A stretch of 54,496 bases of DNA, taken from positions 1 to 54,496 of the forward strand of contig NZ_QNRF01000009.1 in assembly GCF_003314975.1 (NCBI RefSeq), written 5' to 3'. Shown one piece after another: positions 46,580 to 54,069 of this stretch (position 1 is its first letter; each line of letters begins with the position of its first letter). This DNA comes from Marinomonas aquiplantarum (GTDB lineage: Bacteria > Pseudomonadota > Gammaproteobacteria > Pseudomonadales > Marinomonadaceae). The notes below the pieces were generated by a model. That model was not told the origin of the DNA. It saw only the letters and a list, made by a program, of their open reading frames with translations, and ran no database searches. Position numbers and translations under genes: made by a program.

Positions 46580-47248
46580 TTACCCTAACTGCGCATTTAG
46601 CCAAGCTGAAATATCTTGCACCTGCTCTGGGCAAACCGCATGAGGCATATCATAGGTTTGATAAGTAACAGAATAGCCTTTAGACGTTAAGTTAGCTTGC
46701 GCTTGTGCCCCCAAAGTCGGTGCAACGACTGGATCCTGAGAGCCATGATGAATTAAAAATGAGGTTTTTCCATTAGGACAAAACTCAGCCTGAGGCACCT
46801 TATCACTGTTCACTAAATAGGTAGATAAAGCCATTACACCACCAAGCACATGAGGCGTGTGTAGCCCCACCTGATAAGCAATTACACCGCCTTGTGAAAA
46901 ACCCGCCAAGATAATGCGGTCAGCTGAGATCCCCTTGCTTATTTGATCTTGAATAAGATCTTCAACTTGCTGCGCAGACTCTTGAATGTTCGCCATGTCA
47001 ACTTTGCGCTCTAACGTCATTTCCAAAATATCGTACCAAGCTCGCATCGGCATACCACCATTAATGGTCACGGGACGTTGCGGCGCATGAGGAAACACAA
47101 ATCGTACCGCCAAACTCTCTTGCAAAGACAAAGCGGGCACCAAGGCTTCAAAATCGTGACCATCGGCCCCCAATCCATGCAACCAAATTACCGCAGCATC
47201 CGGTTTAGCGGCGGTTTCTACTTCTACTACTGGCAGCAAATCTGTCAT
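46580..47248 (-). CDS. Alpha/beta-hydrolase carboxylesterase (acyl-protein-thioesterase-like)
   Basis: A 222-residue serine esterase of the phospholipase/carboxylesterase family. The N-terminal AAVIWLHGLGADGHDFEALVPAL gives the oxyanion loop. The nucleophile is in ILAGFSQGGVIAYQ (Ser near residue 119), the acid in HHGSQDPVVAPT and the His in MPHAVCPEQ. The natural substrate is unknown. It is followed by the inositol-phosphatase-family gene and preceded by the terminator at 47314-47349. Confidence 0.92.
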   Translation of the reverse strand: MTDLLPVVEVETAAKPDAAVIWLHGLGADGHDFEALVPALSLQESLAVRFVFPHAPQRPVTINGGMPMRAWYDILEMTLERKVDMANIQESAQQVEDLIQDQISKGISADRIILAGFSQGGVIAYQVGLHTPHVLGGVMALSTYLVNSDKVPQAEFCPNGKTSFLIHHGSQDPVVAPTLGAQAQANLTSKGYSVTYQTYDMPHAVCPEQVQDISAWLNAQLG

Positions 47249-47313
47249 TCTCTAAACTCTCCCAAAAAGCATCATAAAGCGTTATATGTAAAAAATGGCT
47301 CAAACATGTTGGC

Positions 47314-47349
47314 CAAAAAAATAGGCTATTGCGAATCGCTATAGCCTAT
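47314..47349 (-). terminator. Terminator of the P-loop kinase gene
   Basis: On the minus strand ATAGGCTAT (47349-47341) pairs with ATAGCCTAT (47329-47321) around an 11-nt loop, followed by T7. It lies 37 bp behind the kinase stop. Confidence 0.85.
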
Positions 47350-47386
47350 CATATTGATGCTCTTATCGTGCCGATTAAGGCATTTT

Positions 47387-48367
47387 TTAGTGTTCGGTTG
47401 GATATCGAACCTCTTGCACACCTTGATGCTCATCCAGACGCATCAGTACATCTGCTCGCTCTGGCATCACCGCTAACATATGGCGTGTAAGACGCTCATA
47501 GTATTGCATAAAGCCTTTTAACTCTTCTGGTGACATGACCTTTAAATCTAAAGTATCTAAGAGTACACCATGAATATCATGTAAGTGCGCCTCTAATAGC
47601 CGCTCTTGCTTATTACGCCATTCATAGACAATGTCATAATTGGGTGCCTGCATCCAAACCATTAAGTCCAACATGGAAAATAATTCGCGATATTCATTTT
47701 TTAATAACTCATTCACAGATTGTCGCCATACGCCCTGCTTATCTCTATCACGTTCCAACGCATTCAGTGGTGAATGCAGATCCCCCTTCATATCAGGCGC
47801 ACCGACACACCAACCTTCAAATAAAATCACATCAATGGGGCCTCGAACTTCTTTCCAGAGATGCACGGCTTTTCTTTCATCAATCGACTTATCAAAGCAC
47901 GGGAACATCATCACCTCACCGTCTTTTAATTGTCGCGCACGCTGAAAAAGGTTCATCGCTAAAGTGACATCGTGCGTCCCAGGCACTCCGCGCACGGAAA
48001 ATAATGACGTGGTCTGATCAGCAAAATTTAATCGATCCTGACGAGTGCTGTACAAGTCATCCAAACTGATCACAACTGCATTCAAATCAAACCCTTTCAC
48101 TAAGATCCGACTAACAATGCTTGCAAAAGTAGTTTTACCGCAGCCTTGTGCACCACCTAAGCCGACAATCATAGGTCCTTCTCGGCGACCCACTTTGTTA
48201 CTTAGCCAATTGGCGAAAGGCAAATACAAACTATCAAGCTGATCAATTAAGGATACATCGGCATATAATGCATGTAATGTTTGCTCAACTTCGAATCTCA
48301 AACGTTGGGATAAAGGATCAGGCAAGCTGGAATGAATCACATAAGATTTTGTCTGCTGCTCTAACAT
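47387..48367 (-). CDS. P-loop kinase resembling D-glycerate 3-kinase
   Basis: A 326-residue kinase. The Walker A motif is in IVGLGGAQGCGKTTFASIV (near residue 70). ISLDDLYSTRQDR and the VILFEGWCVGAPDMKGD segment follow, as in the plant/cyanobacterial glycerate kinases and the E. coli YggC group of PRK-like kinases. D-glycerate is the most likely substrate but unproven here. The ATG at 48367 is preceded by GGAGG, so I prefer it to the upstream reading from 48427. It is downstream of dinB with 74 bp between them. Confidence 0.78.
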   Translation of the reverse strand: MLEQQTKSYVIHSSLPDPLSQRLRFEVEQTLHALYADVSLIDQLDSLYLPFANWLSNKVGRREGPMIVGLGGAQGCGKTTFASIVSRILVKGFDLNAVVISLDDLYSTRQDRLNFADQTTSLFSVRGVPGTHDVTLAMNLFQRARQLKDGEVMMFPCFDKSIDERKAVHLWKEVRGPIDVILFEGWCVGAPDMKGDLHSPLNALERDRDKQGVWRQSVNELLKNEYRELFSMLDLMVWMQAPNYDIVYEWRNKQERLLEAHLHDIHGVLLDTLDLKVMSPEELKGFMQYYERLTRHMLAVMPERADVLMRLDEHQGVQEVRYPTEH

Positions 48368-48441
48368 AATAAACACCTCCATACCGTTGGCCTTAAAGTA
48401 TAGACAGAGATAGCTAGAGCTGTACAAAATTTACACAGAAA

Positions 48442-49503
48442 TTAAAAAGGCAATAATAATTGCGAAGAAATCACATTGGATAAACGATAGCCAACGCCAA
48501 TCAAACGCACAGGTCGTTTGGAGCGGGAGTGAGCTTGCTGTAATAGCTCAGAAAAAACCGCTGTAGACAGCTTTTTTTGAATCGGCTGCTCTATCGTAGT
48601 TTGTTTAAAATCATCAAATTTGAGTTTTAAATAATATTTACTCAAACGCGCTTCATACCCTCGCCCAGTCATACGTTTTTGCAACGCATCAATCAGTTCA
48701 GGCAAGACACTCAAGCAAGGTTCAACCCCAGTCAGATCCTCTGCAAACGTGTGCTCAACGGAAATGCTTTTTCGCTCTCTCGACGTTTGCACAGGACGCT
48801 CATCTATACCTAACGCTAATTGAGACAAACGAAATGCCATACTACCAAAACGTTTTTGCAACACCGAAAACGCCACCTTTTGCAAATCCGCACAGTAATA
48901 CACCCCAAGTTCAGCCAGTTTTTGCTGAGCCACTTTCCCAATCCCAGAAATGCATTTAACAGGAATGGCGGCAACAAAATCTGCTTGCTGCTTAGGAGTC
49001 ACAAGCGTAAGACCGTCTGGTTTGTTCCAATCACTCGCCACTTTAGCAATGAATTTATTCGTAGCAATGCCCGCTGATACTGTGATCCCAACCGTCTCTA
49101 GAATTTGCTGGCGAATACGATCGGCCATTAGGGTCGCACTGCCTTGACACTGTGTTGACTGAGTCACATCCAAATAAGCTTCATCCAAAGACAAAGGTTC
49201 AATAAGGTGAGTATATTGTTTAAAAATGTCATGCATTTGCTGAGAGGCAAGACGATACTTTTCCATATGCCCTGGTAAGATGAGTAAATCAGGGCACAAG
49301 CGTTTCGCAACGGCCACTGGCATTGCCGATCGAACACCATAGGAACGAGCAGGGTAATTAGCAGTGGATAACACGCTGCGACGCTCAGATGAACCGCCAA
49401 TAGCCAAAGGTCGATCTTTCAAGGCGGGGTTGTCACGCATTTCAATGGCCGCATAAAAGCAGTCTGCATCAATGTGTATAATTTTACGCTCTGTAAGTGC
49501 CAT
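48442..49503 (-). CDS. dinB: DNA polymerase IV DinB
   Basis: A 353-residue Y-family translesion polymerase, the length of E. coli Pol IV. Active-site motifs are KIIHIDADCFYAAIEMRDNP at the start and PLSLDEAYLDVT (Asp-Glu pair) near residue 103. The helix-hairpin-helix CISGIGKVAQQKLAELGV and the little-finger domain follow. The exposed tail ends in LLLPF, a plausible beta-clamp binding motif. I start at the ATG at 49503, the family start; the extra 21 codons of the longer frame run through the SOS box. The LexA site is 16 bp upstream. Confidence 0.97.
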   Translation of the reverse strand: MALTERKIIHIDADCFYAAIEMRDNPALKDRPLAIGGSSERRSVLSTANYPARSYGVRSAMPVAVAKRLCPDLLILPGHMEKYRLASQQMHDIFKQYTHLIEPLSLDEAYLDVTQSTQCQGSATLMADRIRQQILETVGITVSAGIATNKFIAKVASDWNKPDGLTLVTPKQQADFVAAIPVKCISGIGKVAQQKLAELGVYYCADLQKVAFSVLQKRFGSMAFRLSQLALGIDERPVQTSRERKSISVEHTFAEDLTGVEPCLSVLPELIDALQKRMTGRGYEARLSKYYLKLKFDDFKQTTIEQPIQKKLSTAVFSELLQQAHSRSKRPVRLIGVGYRLSNVISSQLLLPF

Positions 49504-49518
49504 GATTGAAATCACAAA

Positions 49519-49538
49519 TACTGTATATAAAAACAGTA
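49519..49538. promoter_or_regulatory. LexA-binding SOS box of dinB
   Basis: TACTGTATATAAAAACAGTA, CTGT-N8-ACAG with the flanking TA pairs, is nearly identical to the consensus and to the recA box at 422-441. It is followed by a partial repeat, TATATACAG, that may offer a second half-site. The location, right before the dinB start, agrees with SOS control. Confidence 0.93.
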
Positions 49539-49566
49539 TATACAGCAAACCACCCTCAAACAACAC

Positions 49567-49891
49567 AATGTAAATTCTATGATCAAGCCCACCAGACCTG
49601 ATAGAATCAAAAAATATCGGTCAAAATACCAGTCGAAAAACGTCACCCAACTGCTAAGTGGTTATTTTTGCCATATAAAACAAAGAAAATCGTCGATTTG
49701 AGACTGTAAAAATAGACGCTAACACGTAAAATAGTTTACATTTTATCCATGGGACAGAATGTCTCGAATAGGAAACGGACCTTCATCACTGCAAATGCAA
49801 GGATTCCTTTCTAACTGACAAGGTAAAAGTGAAGAAACTCCAACACTTGCCGACAAGAAAAAGTAGAGACTACCACACAAAGGGCACCACC
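49567..49891. other. Gene-free stretch between dinB and flgP
   Basis: An AT-rich divergent region of about 325 bp beyond the SOS box. I find no terminator and no good sigma-28 or sigma-54 pair, and no convincing riboswitch-like structure. The nearest sigma-54-like string, TGGTTATTTTTGC, has GG and GC separated by 8 rather than 10 bases. The flgP promoter must lie here but could not be placed. Confidence 0.5.
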
Positions 49892-50533
49892 ATGACACAC
49901 GTAATTCGCATTCTTTTGATTGCAACAGGGGCAATCCTATTAGCAGGTTGCCAAAGCCTAAACCAAACCAGCGCCGCTGGCACAGGCACCTGTACTTCCG
50001 TGGCACCCTGTAATGGTAACCAGGTTGGAGGTGGTACTTTGAACTATGGCCAAACCGGCACCGTTGGCGCAGTCAATGCCAACAACACTATTGCCGTCAT
50101 TAAACAAGAACCCATCATTGTTACTGCTACGGGTTACGCAGCCCTCACTACCAACAAGCGCCTAACTAAATCACAAGCACGCATCATGACATTGCGCAGC
50201 TCTATGCTAGACGCTTACCGCAACCTGTCAGAACGTGTATATGGCTTAAAAATTGATGGCTCAAGCTCTTTAAGCAATATGGTCATTCAAAACGACGAAT
50301 TGCGTACTTATGTTGATGCTTATTTAGTGGGAGCAAAAGTCGTGTCTCAAAGAGAACACGAAGATGGCACGTTCGAGACCGTTGTTGAAATGGCACTGCA
50401 AGAGAACTTTCGTCAGTGTGTCACCTCAACTCAAGGTGTCGCCAATGACCCTAATTGCCAAGTACAGCCTGGCTACCGTGCCGTGAATGTACAAAGCTCA
50501 ACACCGACAACAAACTTCTACAGCATTGAGTGA
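49892..50533 (+). CDS. flgP: Flagellar assembly lipoprotein FlgP (LPP20 family)
   Basis: A 213-residue outer-membrane lipoprotein. The signal peptide THVIRILLIATGAILLAGC ends in the lipobox LAGC with Cys20. The LPP20-type domain occupies about residues 70-170: VTATGYAALTTNKRLTKSQARIMTLRSSMLDAYRNLSERVYGLKIDG. In Vibrio, FlgP is an outer-membrane component of the flagellar motor. The start is the ATG at 49892; the longer frame from 49829 would put 21 non-signal residues ahead of the signal peptide. A cysteine pair (GTCTSVAPCNG) follows the lipobox. It overlaps flgT. Confidence 0.83.
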   Translation: MTHVIRILLIATGAILLAGCQSLNQTSAAGTGTCTSVAPCNGNQVGGGTLNYGQTGTVGAVNANNTIAVIKQEPIIVTATGYAALTTNKRLTKSQARIMTLRSSMLDAYRNLSERVYGLKIDGSSSLSNMVIQNDELRTYVDAYLVGAKVVSQREHEDGTFETVVEMALQENFRQCVTSTQGVANDPNCQVQPGYRAVNVQSSTPTTNFYSIE

Positions 50534-51726
50534 TGACGTTGCGACTCAACAAACTACTTTTAAGCCTTGTGTTGGTTGTATTTTCTAATGCAACCCTTGC
50601 TGTCACTATTGATGCCGTTGGCGAAGCCGTTATTTATAATAACGACATAGCGGATGCCCGCTATCGAGCCACCGAACAAGCGATAAAGCAAGCCGTTCTG
50701 GAGTCAGGCTCACGAGTAAACGTAAAAGATGAAATGACGAATGGCGAAGTGAATTCAAGCATTGCCATTCGCAGCTCAAGCCATGTCCAACGAGCCAAAA
50801 TTATTTCGGAAGAGCAAAACGGTAATTTTTTAAAAATCATTGCGCGTATTGATGTCACCCCAGATTCTCAATGCAGTACTGGGCCAACAAGTTATTATCG
50901 AAAAACAGTTGGCGTGACAGGCTTCGATCTACAAATACCACAACAGGCTCAACTTGGCGCCATTAATAATATTTCTCGTGAACTGCCCAAGAACCTAGCG
51001 GACGAGATCAATAAACAAGGGTATTTAAAAGCGTTAACCGCCACTAACATTTCAATCTACCCTGATTTAATCAATGCTCCCTCATCTACTAATTACGATG
51101 GCTCCCTTACCAATGTCACTCGCATCAGTGAGCAACTTGGCGTGCAGTACATCATCAGTGGTGTCATTCGTGATATCGGTGAGCTTTATCAACGACAACC
51201 CAACAACAAAACCAATACCACACCTTTAGTCGCTGAAGATAAAGAAAGAAACTTTGTGGTCGATATCTATCTTTACGACGGTTTCAGTGGTGCCTTGCTG
51301 TTTGAGCACAGATACAACGAAATAGGTAACTGGGATATTGCGGACAATCAGCGCGTTGGTTTTGGTAGCGCCAAATTTTGGACCATTAATTACGGAAAAG
51401 TGGTCCAACAAGCATTAAAACAAAGCGCCTTGGATACTAGCGAACAGTTGCGCTGCCAACCCTTCATTGCCAATATATTTCGCACCGAAGGCAACCGCAT
51501 CCACATTGCAGCAGGATCCATTGCGGGCATTAAAGTTGGGGATAAATTTAACGTATACCGTCGTTACGAAGTATTTAATCAGCTGCAGTCCGCACAGACT
51601 CAGCTGAACAATGCCAATATCAGTGTTACAATCAAACAAGTGCAGCCTAATTTTTCAGTAGGTGAACTGGTTGTTGATTCACACATATTGAACGTTCAGC
51701 AACAAGATGTTGTCATTGCTTGGTAA
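50533..51726 (+). CDS. flgT: Flagellar motor protein FlgT
   Basis: A 397-residue periplasmic protein with a signal peptide (LLLSLVLVVFSNATLA). FlgT builds the H-ring around the basal body in Vibrio. The N-terminal domain VTIDAVGEAVIYNNDIADARYRATEQAIKQAVLESGSRV matches that family. A middle domain follows from about residue 140. The C-terminal domain (FRTEGNRIHIAAGSIAGIKVGDKFNVYRRYEVF) matches the FlgT C-terminal barrel. The ATG shares a base with the flgP stop (TGATG), so the genes are coupled. No other flagellar gene is in the window; flgO, often found with these two, is absent. Confidence 0.85.
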   Translation: MTLRLNKLLLSLVLVVFSNATLAVTIDAVGEAVIYNNDIADARYRATEQAIKQAVLESGSRVNVKDEMTNGEVNSSIAIRSSSHVQRAKIISEEQNGNFLKIIARIDVTPDSQCSTGPTSYYRKTVGVTGFDLQIPQQAQLGAINNISRELPKNLADEINKQGYLKALTATNISIYPDLINAPSSTNYDGSLTNVTRISEQLGVQYIISGVIRDIGELYQRQPNNKTNTTPLVAEDKERNFVVDIYLYDGFSGALLFEHRYNEIGNWDIADNQRVGFGSAKFWTINYGKVVQQALKQSALDTSEQLRCQPFIANIFRTEGNRIHIAAGSIAGIKVGDKFNVYRRYEVFNQLQSAQTQLNNANISVTIKQVQPNFSVGELVVDSHILNVQQQDVVIAW

Positions 51727-51790
51727 ACTAATGCACTTTAAAACACACGCTCAACATCAGCGATTATATTTATTTTTTTAGGATTTGATT

Positions 51791-52021
51791 ATGAACAACG
51801 AACTACTTCATCACTTAGAACAACGCATCAACGAAGCAGTTGAAGAAATTGGCTCCCTACGCAAACGCATTGCTGATTTGGAGATGCAAAACTACGAGCT
51901 AAATGAAGAAAAATCCGAACTACAGAGCACGCTAGATCAAACCAAAGAACAGCAATCAAACTGGGAAAGTTCTCTTTCTCAAATGCTGAGCCGATTAAAT
52001 CAAATGGACAATAAACAATGA
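51791..52021 (+). CDS. ZapB-like coiled-coil protein
   Basis: A 76-residue protein that is one continuous coiled coil: LLHHLEQRINEAVEEIGSLRKRIADLEMQNYELNEEKSELQSTLDQ, then KEQQSNWESSLSQMLSRLNQM. The last part resembles the E. coli ZapB tail (KEQQNGWQERLQALLGRM), and the length is similar, so a cell-division Z-ring role is the best guess. The ATG at 51791 is used; the TTG two codons upstream is less likely. Its stop overlaps the next start (ATGA at 52018). Confidence 0.65.
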   Translation: MNNELLHHLEQRINEAVEEIGSLRKRIADLEMQNYELNEEKSELQSTLDQTKEQQSNWESSLSQMLSRLNQMDNKQ

Positions 52022-52500
52022 GATCCTTACTACTAGCAGCACTGATGTTAGTCAGTGCTCATACTTATGCTAACGACCAAGGTGGTCAAATTGCCAGCTT
52101 GGTAACCTTCGAATCCGCGGCAGCTCGCCCTGATGGCAGAGACGGAAAAGACAATGTCACATCCATATTAAATGCGGGCATGGAGTTCACCACACCAGAA
52201 AACATTTCTTTCCATGGTGGCTTCACTTTCGTTTTAGGCGAAACCTTTGAAAGTGGCATCCACTTAGGCACACGCTTTTATAGTGCAAGCCCTGCATTAC
52301 AGATTTTCCCAGGATTGCCTATGTGGTCCTATATTGGCGGCGGCATATCCTTTCTTGATGAAACAGTATTTTACCCCGAAGCCGGCTTTCGCATCGCCAC
52401 CTCGGATGTCTCTCGTGTTGATGTATTCATTAAAATACTCAACAGCGATGACGAAACCTACGACAAACACATTATGGTTGGCGCAGGGTTAACATTTTAA
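52018..52500 (+). CDS. Probable outer-membrane beta-barrel protein, unknown family
   Basis: A 160-residue exported protein. A signal peptide (LLLAALMLVSAHTYA, cleavage after residue 18) is followed by alternating short hydrophobic strands: ISFHGGFTFVLGE, SGIHLGTRFYSA, WSYIGGGISFL, PEAGFRIATS and HIMVGAGLTF. The final residue is Phe preceded by alternating residues, the usual barrel-assembly signal. This suggests a small beta-barrel, perhaps with about eight strands. The function is unknown. It overlaps the ZapB-like gene by 4 bp, which is unusual company for an outer-membrane protein. Confidence 0.75.
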   Translation: MRSLLLAALMLVSAHTYANDQGGQIASLVTFESAAARPDGRDGKDNVTSILNAGMEFTTPENISFHGGFTFVLGETFESGIHLGTRFYSASPALQIFPGLPMWSYIGGGISFLDETVFYPEAGFRIATSDVSRVDVFIKILNSDDETYDKHIMVGAGLTF

Positions 52501-52505
52501 ACAAG

Positions 52506-52673
52506 ATGAAATTTGCACCATTTATCATTGCAGGCTTTTTGATTACAACAACCTACGTTTGGTGGCAGAGCAAAGAAGACATTACTATCACGCTGCCAAA
52601 TGAGACACAAAAAAAAGAAATGCTTGGAACCAGTAATACCCGAAGCATTCCATTAAGCCCAATACAAAACTGA
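52506..52673 (+). CDS. Small membrane protein (55 residues)
   Basis: ATG at 52506 to TGA at 52671-52673. The frame gives MKFAPFIIAGFLITTTYVWW, one clear transmembrane helix, then a charged tail QSKEDITITLPNETQKKEM ending in SPIQN. It starts 5 bp after the stop of the beta-barrel gene and ends 11 bp before the next gene, in the same direction, so it fits tightly in the operon. It has no recognisable family. The tight packing and the single clean helix support a real gene, but there is no homologue evidence. Confidence 0.6.
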   Translation: MKFAPFIIAGFLITTTYVWWQSKEDITITLPNETQKKEMLGTSNTRSIPLSPIQN

Positions 52674-52684
52674 GCCTCGTGTTT

Positions 52685-53620
52685 ATGGAACATTTAATTG
52701 CCCAACTCGAAGCAAGGATTGACTGGCTAACAAAACAGCTGGAAGATGCTAACGAGGAGATACAACAGCTAAAGGATAGCAAATCAAGTACCACCGAACA
52801 CAATGCTTCGATGGACTTACTAACACAAATGGAAAGTCGCTCAACTGAAGATCAGCTGCAATTTTATATAGCAGACTCACTGGACCTTCTGGAGACAAAA
52901 GCCACGGCAGCGACACCACAACAAAAAGCAAGTCCAGCAGTTGAGCAACAACTCAACTTTGACTTACTGTACGAAGGTGTTGAAACTGACACCACCAATA
53001 CGACAACTGAACAGACGAATTACATGACTACACAACAACCAGAGCCTAGCAAGCTAGCGGAAGAAGATAAGCAAACTGATGTCGATACGACGCCAAGTGA
53101 CATGCCTGCTCAACAGGAAGCCACGATGACGGCGGAGCAACGAAAACGTCAACGCAATCAGAAAAACAACCGTCGTCTTATTAAGATGTTGGAAGACCGC
53201 TACCCGAAAGCCTTCAACTGGAATCAACCTAAGCCTCTGAAAGTAGGCATAGACCAAGATATGGTTTTGGATGATGACTTTAACGCCAGCAAGCAAAAAC
53301 GCGCTCTTGCTGCCTACACTCGCTCAGACAGATACAAAAAGTGTCTTTTGTCTGGTCAGCCGCGCATTGATTTAGAAGGGGTCGCCGTAAATGACGAACC
53401 TGCTCTACCTGAATCCATGATGCCGCGCAAACCAAAAGCGACAACGAACCGCCCAACCAAAGACAAAGCCCCACGCCCTAATAAGGCCAAAGCAAACACA
53501 AAAAACCAGACCAACAAAAAGCCTAAAAAAGTTGCTCCAAAGGCAGACAGTCAATACGACAATCTATCACCTGAAGACAGAATGAAGGCTAAACTGGAAA
53601 AATTGTTAAATAAATCTTAA
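52685..53620 (+). CDS. Coiled-coil protein with ProQ/FinO RNA-chaperone domain
   Basis: A 311-residue protein. Residues 1-35 form a coiled coil (HLIAQLEARIDWLTKQLEDA, continuing NEEIQQLKD). A long acidic, Thr/Gln-rich linker runs to about 150. A ProQ/FinO domain spans about 163-240: RRLIKMLEDRYPKAFNWNQPKPLKVGIDQDM, YTRSDRYKKCLLSGQPRIDLEG. A Lys/Pro-rich basic stretch (about 245-295) ends in LSPEDRMKAKLEKLLNKS. ProQ-family domains bind structured RNA and promote sRNA-mRNA pairing. I chose the ATG at 52685 over the GTG at 52679; neither has a strong ribosome site. The coiled-coil N-terminus resembles the ZapB-like protein in character. It ends before tRNA-Tyr. Confidence 0.8.
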   Translation: MEHLIAQLEARIDWLTKQLEDANEEIQQLKDSKSSTTEHNASMDLLTQMESRSTEDQLQFYIADSLDLLETKATAATPQQKASPAVEQQLNFDLLYEGVETDTTNTTTEQTNYMTTQQPEPSKLAEEDKQTDVDTTPSDMPAQQEATMTAEQRKRQRNQKNNRRLIKMLEDRYPKAFNWNQPKPLKVGIDQDMVLDDDFNASKQKRALAAYTRSDRYKKCLLSGQPRIDLEGVAVNDEPALPESMMPRKPKATTNRPTKDKAPRPNKAKANTKNQTNKKPKKVAPKADSQYDNLSPEDRMKAKLEKLLNKS

Positions 53621-53627
53621 AAAACAG

Positions 53628-53656
53628 TTTACATCCCTAAGCGCGGTATATATTAT
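53628..53656 (+). promoter_or_regulatory. tRNA-Tyr promoter
   Basis: TTTACA (53628-53633) and TATTAT (53651-53656) are spaced by 17 bp. The discriminator after the -10 box is GC-rich (GCCGCGC), as in stable-RNA promoters under stringent control. GCGCGG and CCGCGC flank the -10 box as an inverted repeat. The transcript should begin a few bases upstream of the tRNA. Confidence 0.82.
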
Positions 53657-53671
53657 ATGCCGCGCTGCTGT

Positions 53672-53755
<84 letters not shown>

Positions 53756-53766
53756 TTTCTCTTTTT

Positions 53767-53790
53767 ACAAGATAACATCTTGTTTCTTAT
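53767..53790 (+). terminator. Probable tRNA-Tyr terminator
   Basis: ACAAGAT (53767-53773) and ATCTTGT (53777-53783) form a 7-bp stem with loop AAC, followed by TTCTTATCT. The U tract is imperfect and the stem is AT-rich, so it is of modest strength. A G-poor C-rich tract follows that could aid Rho-dependent termination. Confidence 0.6.
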
Positions 53791-53859
53791 CTAGAAAAAT
53801 CATCTCAAATATCTCAGATGCAATTCCAATAAACACATCTCAAGCAACACCAACTCAAT

Positions 53860-54069
53860 ACAGATAATCCTACAAAACAGCTTCAATCAAAAAAAAACCA
53901 CTCACAAACACACAACAACCCTAGAGCACCACAGAGCTCAGCACAGCACTAAACCGCACCAAACAACTTATCACACTCCAAAAGCAAACAAACACCTCAC
54001 AAGTAAGATCACGACCACTCACACAACATAAAAACCAACACAATTCAAAAAAGCACAACATAACAAACT
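53860..54069 (+). other. Very G-poor, A/C-rich noncoding tract
   Basis: In 53881-54060 I count about 89 A, 61 C, 18 T and 12 G, so C exceeds G roughly five-fold. No credible protein gene is present on either strand. The composition is typical of Rho-utilisation sites in the plus-strand RNA, just downstream of the tRNA-Tyr hairpin. Nothing else is seen between 53784 and the 8-bp repeats. The stretch 54206-54299 beyond the repeats holds only an AT-rich inverted repeat (TTATCAA/TTGATAA near 54230-54252). Confidence 0.7.

Noticed and set aside
49680..49700. Sigma-54-like promoter before flgP (TGGTTATTTTTGC)
   Set aside because: GG and GC are separated by 8 bases, not the required 10, so the geometry is wrong.
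51727..51790. Terminator between flgT and the ZapB-like gene
   Set aside because: The CGCT/AGCG stem is only 4 bp and the T-rich stretch is distant; not convincing.
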